Assembly: GCF_001428665.1 (NCBI RefSeq)
Contig: NZ_LMIJ01000016.1
Coordinates: forward strand, 103,796 to 167,795
Reading direction: 5' to 3'
Source of the DNA: Acidovorax sp. Root219
Lineage (GTDB): Bacteria > Pseudomonadota > Gammaproteobacteria > Burkholderiales > Burkholderiaceae_C
Length of the DNA stretch: 64,000 nt
In this document: in pieces, positions 32,439 to 40,522 of the stretch
Position numbering within the stretch: position 1 is the first letter of the stretch
How the letters are laid out: every line of letters starts with the position of its first letter
Position numbers and translations under genes: made by a program
The notes under the pieces: model-generated
The model's input: the letters and a program-made list of their open reading frames with translations, nothing else
What the model was told of the DNA's origin: nothing
Databases searched by the model: none

Positions 32439-33905
32439 TCACCCGGCCAGGTCGCGCAGCGCCCCGGCCAGGGTCGGGTGCTGGAAGCGGTAGCCGGCGT
32501 CCAGCGCGGCTCTGGGCACCAGGTTCTGCCCATCGAGCAGCAGCGTGGCCATTTCGCCCATGAGCCAGCGCAGTGGCGCCTCGGGCATGCGCAGGAAAAC
32601 CCTGCGGCCGAAGGACTGCGCGAGGGCGCGGCTGAAGCCCTCTTGCGACGGGGTGTCCGGCGCCACGGCGTTGACCGCACCCGCCAGCGCCTGGTGTTCC
32701 AAGCCGAAGCGGATCAGCCCCAGTGCATCGTCGAGGTGGATCCACGGGGCCGGTTGCCGGCCGGAGCCGAGCACGGAGCCCATGCCCAACCGGGCCGCCA
32801 GGGCCAGCATGGGGTAGGCGCCATCGCCCCGGCCCAGCACCACGCCCAGGCGCAGCCGGACCACGCGCACGCCCAGCGCCTCCGCGCGCCGGGCCTCGTG
32901 CTCGATGGCCACGCACAGGTCGGATTGGAACTGGCCAGGCTGGGGCGGGCCATCCTCGGCGAGTGCCTCGCCAGACACAAGATTGGCCGCACCGTAGTAA
33001 CCCACCGCCGATGCGCTGACCAGCACCTCGGGCACCTGCTGCAGCCGCCGCATCAGCTGCACGAGGGCCTGCGCCACCTTCACCCGGCTGTCCAGCAGCT
33101 CACGCCGCCGTGCCGCCGTCCAGGGCCGGCCCACCACCCGCGCGCCGGCAAGGTGGACCACGGCATGGATGCGGGTCTCGCTGGGGATCTGGTCCAGGTG
33201 CTCCACCAACCACACGCCTTGGCCGAGCAGGGCTTGCGCCTGCCGCGTATCGCGCGACAGGGCGATGACGCGCCGGCCATCGGCCTGCAACTGCCGCACC
33301 AGGGCACTGCCCACAAAGCCGGTGGCGCCGGTGACCAGCACCGTAGGCCCCCGGGGCGGTGTGTCCGCCAGAGGGGCGGGCGACGGCTCCTGCCGCGCGG
33401 CTGACTGCCCCAGCCGACGCACGGCGCGCACATTGCGCACGCTCCAGGCGAGCACGCCCAGGCCATACAGCGTGAAAAGCCAGGAGATCCAGCCATGCGG
33501 GCGAAAGTGCAATGCGGTGTTCATGGAGGCCCAATCATGCAGCACCGGCACCATCAGCGCCACGAAGGCCCCATAGCTGATGGTCAGCACCGTGTGCAGC
33601 AGGCGTTCGAGCGGCGGCAGCCGGCGCGTTCGATCTTCTTCCAGAAAGTCGGCCAGGGTGACCAGCACTTCCGCAGCCAGGATGAGGGCCAGCAGCCCCG
33701 CCAAGGCGCCGCGCCATTCAAACCAGGCCAGGCCCAGGAAGACCAGGCCGTAAAGCGCCTCGCGCGCCGCATGCAGCGCCAGTTCGCGGCGGGCCGACAC
33801 GCGCTGGGGCAGGTGGGCCTGCCATTCGTGGTGCCAGAGGTTGTCGAAGGCGCCCAGCACCGACTGGAAGGACAGGAGGATGAAAACGGCCTGCATGGTG
33901 GTCAT
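32439..33905 (-). CDS. TIGR01777-type epimerase with N-terminal membrane domain
   Basis: 488 residues. The first 150 carry four hydrophobic segments (VFILLSFQSVLGAFDNLWHH, LYGLVFLGLAWFEW, LLALILAAEVLVTLADFL and a last one around LFTLYGLGVLAW), a small membrane anchor of unknown role. The rest is an extended SDR: TVLVTGATGFVGSALVRQL binds NAD(P), VVHLAGARVVGRPWTAARR is the diagnostic strand, and VSASAVGYYG holds the active-site Tyr. C-terminal LRWLMGEMATLLLDGQ is typical of TIGR01777. It overlaps the DUF4166 gene by 4 bp (ATGA). The substrate is unknown; related proteins are linked to cell division and envelope work. Confidence 0.85.
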   Translation of the reverse strand: MTTMQAVFILLSFQSVLGAFDNLWHHEWQAHLPQRVSARRELALHAAREALYGLVFLGLAWFEWRGALAGLLALILAAEVLVTLADFLEEDRTRRLPPLERLLHTVLTISYGAFVALMVPVLHDWASMNTALHFRPHGWISWLFTLYGLGVLAWSVRNVRAVRRLGQSAARQEPSPAPLADTPPRGPTVLVTGATGFVGSALVRQLQADGRRVIALSRDTRQAQALLGQGVWLVEHLDQIPSETRIHAVVHLAGARVVGRPWTAARRRELLDSRVKVAQALVQLMRRLQQVPEVLVSASAVGYYGAANLVSGEALAEDGPPQPGQFQSDLCVAIEHEARRAEALGVRVVRLRLGVVLGRGDGAYPMLALAARLGMGSVLGSGRQPAPWIHLDDALGLIRFGLEHQALAGAVNAVAPDTPSQEGFSRALAQSFGRRVFLRMPEAPLRWLMGEMATLLLDGQNLVPRAALDAGYRFQHPTLAGALRDLAG

Positions 33906-34555
33906 TCGACTTGGAGGGGGTCGGTGAAGACGCCCGACTGGTGGAAGGTCTCGCCCCACAGCGGGTGTTGCATGGAGAGGGTGAAGCGGAAGTCGCCACC
34001 GCCCAGGTCGGTGTGGGTCACGCGGCACTGCCCGGGTGACAGCCATTGCGGCACCGGGATGCGCAGCGGGCCCAGCGCCAGGAAGAAGCGGCGGCTCTGG
34101 AAGACCAGCGTGCCGTTCTCCTCGAACACATCGAGCGCCATGGCCAGGCCGCCGTCCGTGCGCTCGGTCAGCTGGCCTTCTGCTCCGGGTTCCTTGGTCG
34201 AGCGCACTATGGCCGCCCCGGTGGCGCCATTGGCGGCCTCGCCGAACACCCGCTCCCACACCACGCCGCCCTGGTCGTTGCCGCGCACCCGCACGGTGGC
34301 CGCCAGGCCCCGGGCCTGCAGGCTGGTGAGCGGGCTGCCGAAGGCGCGCGACAGGCTGGCGTAGATGCGGCCGATGGCGGAGCAACGCAGGTCCATGCGG
34401 CAGGTGTAGTCCACGTCCGGGTGGCCGGCACCAAAGCGCCGGCGCACGGCGGCCGGCAGGCGGGCCCAGCCCGCGGCGCCCACGTAGTCGGCCAGGTCCA
34501 GGTGGCGGGCGGCGTCGGCTGCGGGGGCGAAGGAGGTCAGGGCGGTGGAGGGCAT
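33902..34555 (-). CDS. DUF4166 domain protein
   Basis: 217 residues from the ATG giving MPSTALTSFAP. The sequence is mostly beta, with VRVRGNDQGGVVWERVF and LRIPVPQWLSPGQC as in DUF4166, a domain often fused to or placed next to SDR enzymes of the TIGR01777 or saccharopine-reductase-like type. There is no membrane segment. Its stop overlaps the start of the epimerase gene (ATGA), so the two proteins are made together and probably act on the same substrate. Confidence 0.78.
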   Translation of the reverse strand: MPSTALTSFAPAADAARHLDLADYVGAAGWARLPAAVRRRFGAGHPDVDYTCRMDLRCSAIGRIYASLSRAFGSPLTSLQARGLAATVRVRGNDQGGVVWERVFGEAANGATGAAIVRSTKEPGAEGQLTERTDGGLAMALDVFEENGTLVFQSRRFFLALGPLRIPVPQWLSPGQCRVTHTDLGGGDFRFTLSMQHPLWGETFHQSGVFTDPLQVE

Positions 34556-34741
34556 GGCGGGTTTCCTGTGGGTTGCTTGATCCCTCTTCTGCGAAAACCG
34601 GGCCAACCCTCCACACCACTGCAAGTCGTTGATTCATTGGACTTTTCGCCAATGGCCTGCATACTTCGTTTACAGTGCGCGCAGGCTATGTTGTCAACGC
34701 TGGCAACAGGTCACCCCCTCGCCGGCACCGCTTTTCATCCC

Positions 34742-36550
34742 ATGCTTATCCGCGCCGTCCTCGGCTTCTCCATCATCGAAACCCTGGCCCTGGCGGGCAT
34801 GCTGCTGTGGTGGGCCGACCGGGTGGCCGGCGCCCGGCTGCTGGCCGCCTTCCTGAGCGGCATTGCGCTGTGGATGGCGGGCAACGAGCTGCCCAACTGG
34901 CTGGGGCCAGGCAGCGGCGACATCGCCATGGCGATGATCGGCTTCTCGCCGCTGACGTCGGCGTTCTTCTTTCACTTCTGCGTGGTGTTCTGCGGTGTGC
35001 GGCTGCCGCGCTGGGGCGTGGTGGCGGCGTACCTGCTGGGGGGCTCGGCCACCCTGGCCGTGCAGCTGCTGACACCGGGCGCCCTGGTCTGGCGCGAGCA
35101 CGTGGGCCTCATCGCCATCGCCAACACCGTGGGCATGGTCGCCAGCATGGCCTGGGTGCTGCTGGGCCTGGGCGGCATCGCGGTGCTGCTCACGGCGCTG
35201 GCGCGCGCCCGGCGGCCGGCCTTCAACCAGATCGCGGCGGTCACCGCGTCCTGCCTGTGGGGCGTGGTCTGCCTGTCGGGCTACGGCATCGTGGTGCTGG
35301 ACCTGCCGCTCTACCCCTTCCCGCTGCTGGGCCTGCCGCTGTACCCGGTGATCCTGGTCTACGGCATCCTGCGCTACGGCGTGTTTGTGTCCAACGCCTG
35401 GGCGCGCCGCGCGCTGGCCTGGGCCCTGCTGCTGGCGCTGGGGGCCGTGGTGGTAGCACTGACGCCGCTGCTGCCCATCGAATCGCGCTGGATCGGCGGC
35501 TTCGTGGTGGCCATCAGCTGCATCGCGCTCAACGGGCCCGTGCGCCAGTTCGCCGAGCGCCTGGTGTACCCGGGCGGTGCGGTCTCGGCGGCCGACCTGC
35601 AGTCCTGGCGCGAGGCGCTGCAATCGGCCGACAGCATGCAGGCGCTGGAGAATGAGGCCAGCACATTGCTCAGCCGCCGCACGGGCACCCAGGTGCGGGT
35701 GCTGCTGGGCGATGGCAGTGCCCAGGCCCCTGGCGACATGCCCTGCCTGCTGGGCGCGCCGTCCAGCCACGGTTGGACCATCACGCTGCACGGCTGGGAG
35801 GCCGCGCCCCCCGGGCCGCGGCGCGTGGCCGAGCTCTTCGGCACCGTGGTGGCCGATGCCGCCGAGCGCGTGGCCCAGGGCGAGCAGATCGCGGCGCGCG
35901 AGCGCGAGCGCCAGCTGCAGGCGCGCCTGGCCGAGCTCGGCTCGCTGGCCGCCACCGTGGCGCACGACATCCGCAACCCGCTGAACATCATCGCCATGGC
36001 GGTGGCCACGGCCTCGCCCGACGTGCGCCGCGAGGTGGCCGGCCAGGTGGGCCGCATCGCGCACCTGAGCAGTGACCTGCTGGACTACGCCAAGCCCTGG
36101 AAGCTGGTGCCCCAGCGCTACGACCTGGCGGCCCAGGTGCGCGCCGCCGCCGGCCGACTGCCGCACTGCACGCTGGGGGCCGCGCTGCAGGCGCCGCTGC
36201 TGATCGACGGCGACTCGCGGCGCGTGGAGCAGGCACTGACCAACCTGCTGGAAAACGCGCGCGCCGCATCCGGTGCCGACACCCCGGTCGCCGTGCACAT
36301 CGACGCCGAGCAGCGCGCCGATGCCGTGCTGCTGCATGTCTGCGACGACGGGCAGGGCGTGCCCGAGGAAATTCGCCACCGGCTGTTCGAGCCCTTCGCC
36401 TCGCGCAGCCCCGGTGGCACCGGCCTGGGCCTGGCCATCGTGGCGCGCACCCTGGCCGCCCATGGGGGCTCGGTGGCGCTCACACAGCGGCCGCCGTGGA
36501 CCACCTGCTTCACTCTGACCTTCCCCCTCAAAGATGCAAACCCCTCCTGA
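34742..36550 (+). CDS. Sensor histidine kinase with 7TM sensor region
   Basis: 602 residues. The first 260 form about seven membrane helices (starting MLIRAVLGFSIIETLALAGM). A GAF-like segment follows (around 290-390), then the H-box TVAHDIRNPLNIIAMA, the N-box LEQALTNLLENARAASG-type motif (VEQALTNLLENARA), G1 CDDGQGVP, and G2 GGTGLGLAIVARTLAAHGG. The signal sensed is unknown and is probably inside the membrane or lipid-related. It overlaps the response regulator gene by 17 bp, so both proteins are made from one message. Confidence 0.9.
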   Translation: MLIRAVLGFSIIETLALAGMLLWWADRVAGARLLAAFLSGIALWMAGNELPNWLGPGSGDIAMAMIGFSPLTSAFFFHFCVVFCGVRLPRWGVVAAYLLGGSATLAVQLLTPGALVWREHVGLIAIANTVGMVASMAWVLLGLGGIAVLLTALARARRPAFNQIAAVTASCLWGVVCLSGYGIVVLDLPLYPFPLLGLPLYPVILVYGILRYGVFVSNAWARRALAWALLLALGAVVVALTPLLPIESRWIGGFVVAISCIALNGPVRQFAERLVYPGGAVSAADLQSWREALQSADSMQALENEASTLLSRRTGTQVRVLLGDGSAQAPGDMPCLLGAPSSHGWTITLHGWEAAPPGPRRVAELFGTVVADAAERVAQGEQIAARERERQLQARLAELGSLAATVAHDIRNPLNIIAMAVATASPDVRREVAGQVGRIAHLSSDLLDYAKPWKLVPQRYDLAAQVRAAAGRLPHCTLGAALQAPLLIDGDSRRVEQALTNLLENARAASGADTPVAVHIDAEQRADAVLLHVCDDGQGVPEEIRHRLFEPFASRSPGGTGLGLAIVARTLAAHGGSVALTQRPPWTTCFTLTFPLKDANPS

Positions 36551-37922
36551 CGCTGCAGACCGTGGCCGCATCCTGCTGGTCGACGACGAGCCGGCCTTCC
36601 AGCGCCTGGGCGCCAACTTTTTGCGCGGGTTGGGCCACGAGGTGGTGGTTGCCGGCGACGCCGAGCAGGCCCTGGCCGCCTTCGCCTCGCAACCGGCGCC
36701 CGATCTGGTGCTGCTGGACCTGGCCATGCCGCCATCGATGGACCCCGAGGCCGGGCTGGCGCTGGTGCCCCGCTTCGCGCGGGTGCCGGTGATCGTCTGG
36801 TCCGGCCACGGCGACCACGAGCTGGCCCTGCGCGCGGCCGAACTGGGCGCCTGGGACTTCCTGACCAAGCCCATCGACCCGGACATGCTGCGCTTCGTCA
36901 TCGCGCGCGCCATGCGCAAGGCCAAGCTCGACGCCGAGCTGCGCAGCCTGCGCGCGGCGCAGGCCGGCGACGACGACATGGGCTTGGCCGGCCAAGCGCA
37001 TGCCACCGTGCAGCTGCGCGCCATGGTGCGGCGCGTGGGGCCCACGCGGGTCAGTGTGCTGGTGCTGGGGCCCACCGGCAGCGGCAAGGAGCTGGTGGCG
37101 CGCGCCCTGCATGCCTGCAGCCCGCAGTCGGCCAGCGCCTTCGTCGCCATCCACTGCGGCGCGCTGTCGGCCGAGCTGCTGGAGAGCGAGCTCTTCGGCC
37201 ACCTCAAGGGCAGCTTCACCGGGGCCTACCGCGACCAGCCGGGCCTGGTCGAGGTGGCCCATGGTGGCACCCTGTTCCTGGACGAGGTGGGCGAAATGCC
37301 CCCGCCCATGCAGGTCAAGCTGCTGCGCTTTCTGCAGGAGGGCACTTTCGTGCCCGTGGGCGGGCGCAGCCAGAAGAAGGCCGAGGTGCGCGTGGTGGCC
37401 GCCACCCACCGCGACCTGGAGGCCATGGTGCGCGACGGCAGCTTTCGCGAGGATCTGTACTACCGCCTCAAGGGCGTGGTGCTGCGCACCCCCGCGCTCA
37501 GCGAGCGGCCGGCCGACGTGCCGCTGCTGGCCACCCGCTTCCTGCACCGCGTGGCACCCCGTGCCGGCCTGTCGGGCAATGCCCTGGCCTGGCTGGCCGC
37601 GCGCGAGTGGCCGGGCAACGTGCGCGAGCTCAAGGCCCTGGTCGAGGCCGCGGGTGCCCTGCTGCTCCAGGACCAGAGCGAGGTCGATGCACCGCTGCTG
37701 CGGCTGGCCGCGGGCGAGGCGGACGAGAACGGCACCGCCACCGAATCCGCAGCCCCGCTGGAAGGGCTGGGGCCGCTGGACGCAGCGCTGGCCGAGCTGG
37801 AGCGGCGCCTGGTGCGCGATGCCATGCAGTCGGCCGGCGGCAACCAGTCGGAGGCCGCGCGGCGCCTGGGCATCTCGCGCGTGGGCTTGATCAAGAAGCT
37901 GGCGCGGCTGGGCCTGCGCTAG
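36534..37922 (+). CDS. Sigma-54-dependent response regulator (NtrC type)
   Basis: 462 residues: receiver domain (ILLVDDEPAF, phospho-acceptor in VLLDLAMP, K in FLTKPID), AAA+ domain with Walker A GPTGSGKE, the loop GSFTGA in place of GAFTGA, Walker B GTLFLDEVGEMP and arginine-finger region, then a Fis-type helix-turn-helix (SEAARRLGISRVGLIKKL). It activates sigma-54 promoters when phosphorylated by the kinase encoded upstream. The Ala-to-Ser change in the sigma-contacting loop occurs in some natural regulators. Its end overlaps the convergent LysR gene by 32 bp. Confidence 0.92.
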   Translation: MQTPPDAADRGRILLVDDEPAFQRLGANFLRGLGHEVVVAGDAEQALAAFASQPAPDLVLLDLAMPPSMDPEAGLALVPRFARVPVIVWSGHGDHELALRAAELGAWDFLTKPIDPDMLRFVIARAMRKAKLDAELRSLRAAQAGDDDMGLAGQAHATVQLRAMVRRVGPTRVSVLVLGPTGSGKELVARALHACSPQSASAFVAIHCGALSAELLESELFGHLKGSFTGAYRDQPGLVEVAHGGTLFLDEVGEMPPPMQVKLLRFLQEGTFVPVGGRSQKKAEVRVVAATHRDLEAMVRDGSFREDLYYRLKGVVLRTPALSERPADVPLLATRFLHRVAPRAGLSGNALAWLAAREWPGNVRELKALVEAAGALLLQDQSEVDAPLLRLAAGEADENGTATESAAPLEGLGPLDAALAELERRLVRDAMQSAGGNQSEAARRLGISRVGLIKKLARLGLR

Positions 37923-38811
37923 CCTTGCCAGGCAAGCGCGCCACGCGCTCGGCCAGAAACTCCACCAGCACCCTCACGCGCTGCGGCTGGTAGGGGCGGG
38001 CGGCATAGAGCAGGTGCGCCTGCTGCGCCGGGCCGGTGTACCGGGGCAGCACGCGCACCAGGCGGCCGTCGGCCAGCAGCTCGGCCACCATCCAGGTGGG
38101 CTGCAGCGAGATGCCGGCGCCGGCCAGCACGCTCTCGAGCAGGGCCACGGCGTTGTTCACGCGGTAGCGGCTGTGCACCGGCACGCTCACGGGGCCGGCA
38201 GGGCCTTGCACCAGCACACCGTCGTCACCCGCCGCATAGCGCAGGTAGTCGTGCGCCGGCAGGTCCTGCGGCTGGCGCGGCTTGCCGCGTGCTGCCAGGT
38301 AGGCGGGCGAGGCCACCAGCACGCGCGGCCAGGTGCCCAGGTGGCGGGCGGTCAGGTCCGGGGGCAGGGGGCCGCCCAGGCGCAGTGAGACGTCGATGCG
38401 CTCCTCCAGCGGGTGGATGAAGCGGTCGTCCAGCACCAGCTCAAGCGCGATGTCGGGGTAGGTGGCGAGGAACTCGCCGGCCATGGCGTTGAGCCGGCAC
38501 TGGCCCAGCGCCACCGGCGCGCTCACGCGCAGCAGGCCGCGGGGGTGTGTGGTGCACTGGCGCACGTCGGCCACCGCCTCGTCGTAGCCCTCCAGCGTGC
38601 GCCGCGCATGCTCGTGAAAGCGCTGGCCTTCTTCCGTCAGGCTCAGCCCCGCCGGGGCGCGGCGCAGCAGGCGCACGCCCAGCGACTGCTCCAGCCCGGC
38701 CACCAGCTTGCTCACCGTGGGCTGGGTGGTGTCCATGGCGCGCGCCGCGCCCGAGAGGCTGCCCAGCTCCACGCTGTGAACGAAGGCCGCGAGCGCGCGC
38801 AGGGTGTCCAT
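37891..38811 (-). CDS. LysR family transcriptional regulator
   Basis: 306 residues. An N-terminal winged helix-turn-helix begins MDTLRALAAFVHSVELGSLS and contains AARAMDTTQPTVSKLVAGLE, then the usual ligand-binding domain with VSAPVALGQ. It resembles the CrgA/YhjC-like branch. The gene runs divergently from the secreted SGNH hydrolase gene, with 107 bp between the start codons, so it likely regulates that gene and itself. Confidence 0.9.
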   Translation of the reverse strand: MDTLRALAAFVHSVELGSLSGAARAMDTTQPTVSKLVAGLEQSLGVRLLRRAPAGLSLTEEGQRFHEHARRTLEGYDEAVADVRQCTTHPRGLLRVSAPVALGQCRLNAMAGEFLATYPDIALELVLDDRFIHPLEERIDVSLRLGGPLPPDLTARHLGTWPRVLVASPAYLAARGKPRQPQDLPAHDYLRYAAGDDGVLVQGPAGPVSVPVHSRYRVNNAVALLESVLAGAGISLQPTWMVAELLADGRLVRVLPRYTGPAQQAHLLYAARPYQPQRVRVLVEFLAERVARLPGKASAGPAAPAS

Positions 38812-38918
38812 GAGTATTCCGATTTCGAATGAATGGCATGCCATTTTGCCGTCTGTTCATGGATTGTGGAATGCAAGACAGTGGGCTCTTCTTTCAGCCC
38901 CCACGAGGATCGACCGAC

Positions 38919-40181
38919 ATGAACAAGCCCTGGAATCTCACTGCGCACCTGCGCCGCGCCGCTCTGGCGCTGGCCATGGTTGCTGCCGCGCTCCCCGCCG
39001 CCGCAGCCGCCGAACACTGGAGCCCGAGCTGGATGGCCGCCACCCAGCCCCTGTGGGGTGGCGACTTCGTGTTGCCGCTGGGCCTGCCCCTGCGGTACCA
39101 GCAGCACACCATCCGCCAGGTGGCGCGCTTGAGCGTGGGCGGCACGCAGCTGCGCGTGGTGCTTAGCAACGAGGGCAGCACCGTGCCGCTGCACATCGGC
39201 GCGGCCCGCGTGGCAAGGCATGCCCGGGGATCGGCCACCGTGCCGGGCACGAACCGCCCGCTGCTCTTCGGCGGCCAGGCCGCCACCACGCTGCCGCCTG
39301 GTGCCCGCTGGGTCAGCGACCCGGTGGACCTGCCCCTGCCCGCGCTGGCCGAGGTCGCCGTGTCGCTGTACCTGCCCCGGCCCAGCCAGCCCGCAGGCTT
39401 TCACTTCGATGCGCGGCAGACGGCCTATGTGGCCAATGGCGACCACACCGCCGCCCTGCAGTTGCCCGCATCGGCCACCGAATGGAGCACCCGCGCCTAC
39501 GTGAGCGGCTTGCTGGTGCAGGCGGCAACGCCGCCGGTAGCCGTGGTCGTGCTGGGCGACTCCCTCACGGATGGCAACGGCGCCACGCCCGGCGCCCACG
39601 CGCGCTGGCCCGATGTGCTGGCCGAGCGCCTGGCGGGGCAGGGCGTGGCCGTGCTCAACGCCGGCATCTCCGGCGGCCGGCTGCTGCGTGACGGCATGGG
39701 CCGCGCGGGACTCACGCGGGCCGCGCAGGACGTGTTCGGCCAGCCCGGCGTGCGCGCCTTCATCGTGCTGCTGGGCACCAACGACATCGGCTGGCCCGGC
39801 GGCCCCTTCGCACCCGGGGAGACTGCGCTGCGCGCCGAGGAACTGGTGCAGGGCTACCGCCAGCTCATCGCCATGGCCCGCGTACACAACGTGCGCGTCG
39901 TGGCCGGTACCATCCCGCCGTTTGGCGATGCGTTGGCCGGCACGCCGCTGGCCGGCCACTACTCGCCCGAAAAGGACTCCGTGCGCCAGGCTGTGAACCG
40001 CTGGATCCGCGAGGGCGGCGCCTTCGATGCGGTGGTGGACTTCGATGCGCTGCTGCGCGACCCGGCCCGCCCCTCGCACCTGCGCGCGGCCTTGGACTCG
40101 GGCGACCACCTGCACCCGGGCGATGCGGGCTACCGGGCCATGGCCCAGGCCATCGATCTGGAGGCGCTGCTGGGCTGGTGA
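38919..40181 (+). CDS. Secreted SGNH/GDSL hydrolase
   Basis: 420 residues from the ATG at 38919, which gives a clear signal peptide (RRAALALAMVAAALPAAAAA). After an N-terminal beta-rich domain of about 200 residues come the SGNH blocks: VLGDSLTDGNG (nucleophile Ser), NAGISGGRLL, LLGTNDIGWP (Asn) and SGDHLHPGDAGY (Asp-x2-His). This is the two-domain extracellular lipase/esterase architecture, with substrates such as acylated sugars. It is divergent from the LysR gene. The longer upstream open frame includes non-coding sequence. Confidence 0.9.
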   Translation: MNKPWNLTAHLRRAALALAMVAAALPAAAAAEHWSPSWMAATQPLWGGDFVLPLGLPLRYQQHTIRQVARLSVGGTQLRVVLSNEGSTVPLHIGAARVARHARGSATVPGTNRPLLFGGQAATTLPPGARWVSDPVDLPLPALAEVAVSLYLPRPSQPAGFHFDARQTAYVANGDHTAALQLPASATEWSTRAYVSGLLVQAATPPVAVVVLGDSLTDGNGATPGAHARWPDVLAERLAGQGVAVLNAGISGGRLLRDGMGRAGLTRAAQDVFGQPGVRAFIVLLGTNDIGWPGGPFAPGETALRAEELVQGYRQLIAMARVHNVRVVAGTIPPFGDALAGTPLAGHYSPEKDSVRQAVNRWIREGGAFDAVVDFDALLRDPARPSHLRAALDSGDHLHPGDAGYRAMAQAIDLEALLGW

Positions 40182-40257
40182 GGGTTGCCCCACCCAGAAC
40201 CTGCTACAACCCCTGGACGGCCTTCGCTCTGGTCGCGGCGTTTTTCTGGAGGATCCG

Positions 40258-40479
40258 ATGTCCCACCACCCCCGCTTCAACGTCTTCGGCCGCATCGTCG
40301 AAGTGCAGCGCCAGGGCGCGCAGTGGCAGTCCTATCTGATCGGAACGGACGGCAAGCGCGCACCGGCGGGCTGGGTGGTGCCCGACTTCATCGAGGCGGA
40401 TGAGCTGGCCCAGTACCTGGCCGACCTGTTCCATGAAAGTGCCATGCCGCACAACGGCGAGGTGCATCGGATCGGATAG
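40258..40479 (+). CDS. Conserved-looking hypothetical protein, 73 aa
   Basis: ATG at 40258 follows GGAGGATCCG, an excellent ribosome site. The product is a compact beta-rich soluble protein with a helical end (PRFNVFGRIVEVQRQGAQW, LAQYLADLFHESAMP). Proteins of this size and style are common singletons in Comamonadaceae. No function is known. It lies 76 bp after the SGNH gene and may be transcribed with it or alone. Confidence 0.7.
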   Translation: MSHHPRFNVFGRIVEVQRQGAQWQSYLIGTDGKRAPAGWVVPDFIEADELAQYLADLFHESAMPHNGEVHRIG

Positions 40480-40522
40480 TCCACCGAAACCGAGAAATCG
40501 GCTGTGGGACTTGGGTGCGGGA

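Noticed and set aside
34694..37219. Very long minus-strand open frame opposite the kinase and response regulator genes
   Set aside because: High G+C leaves antisense frames open; its sequence is low-complexity and the plus-strand genes have full domain motifs.
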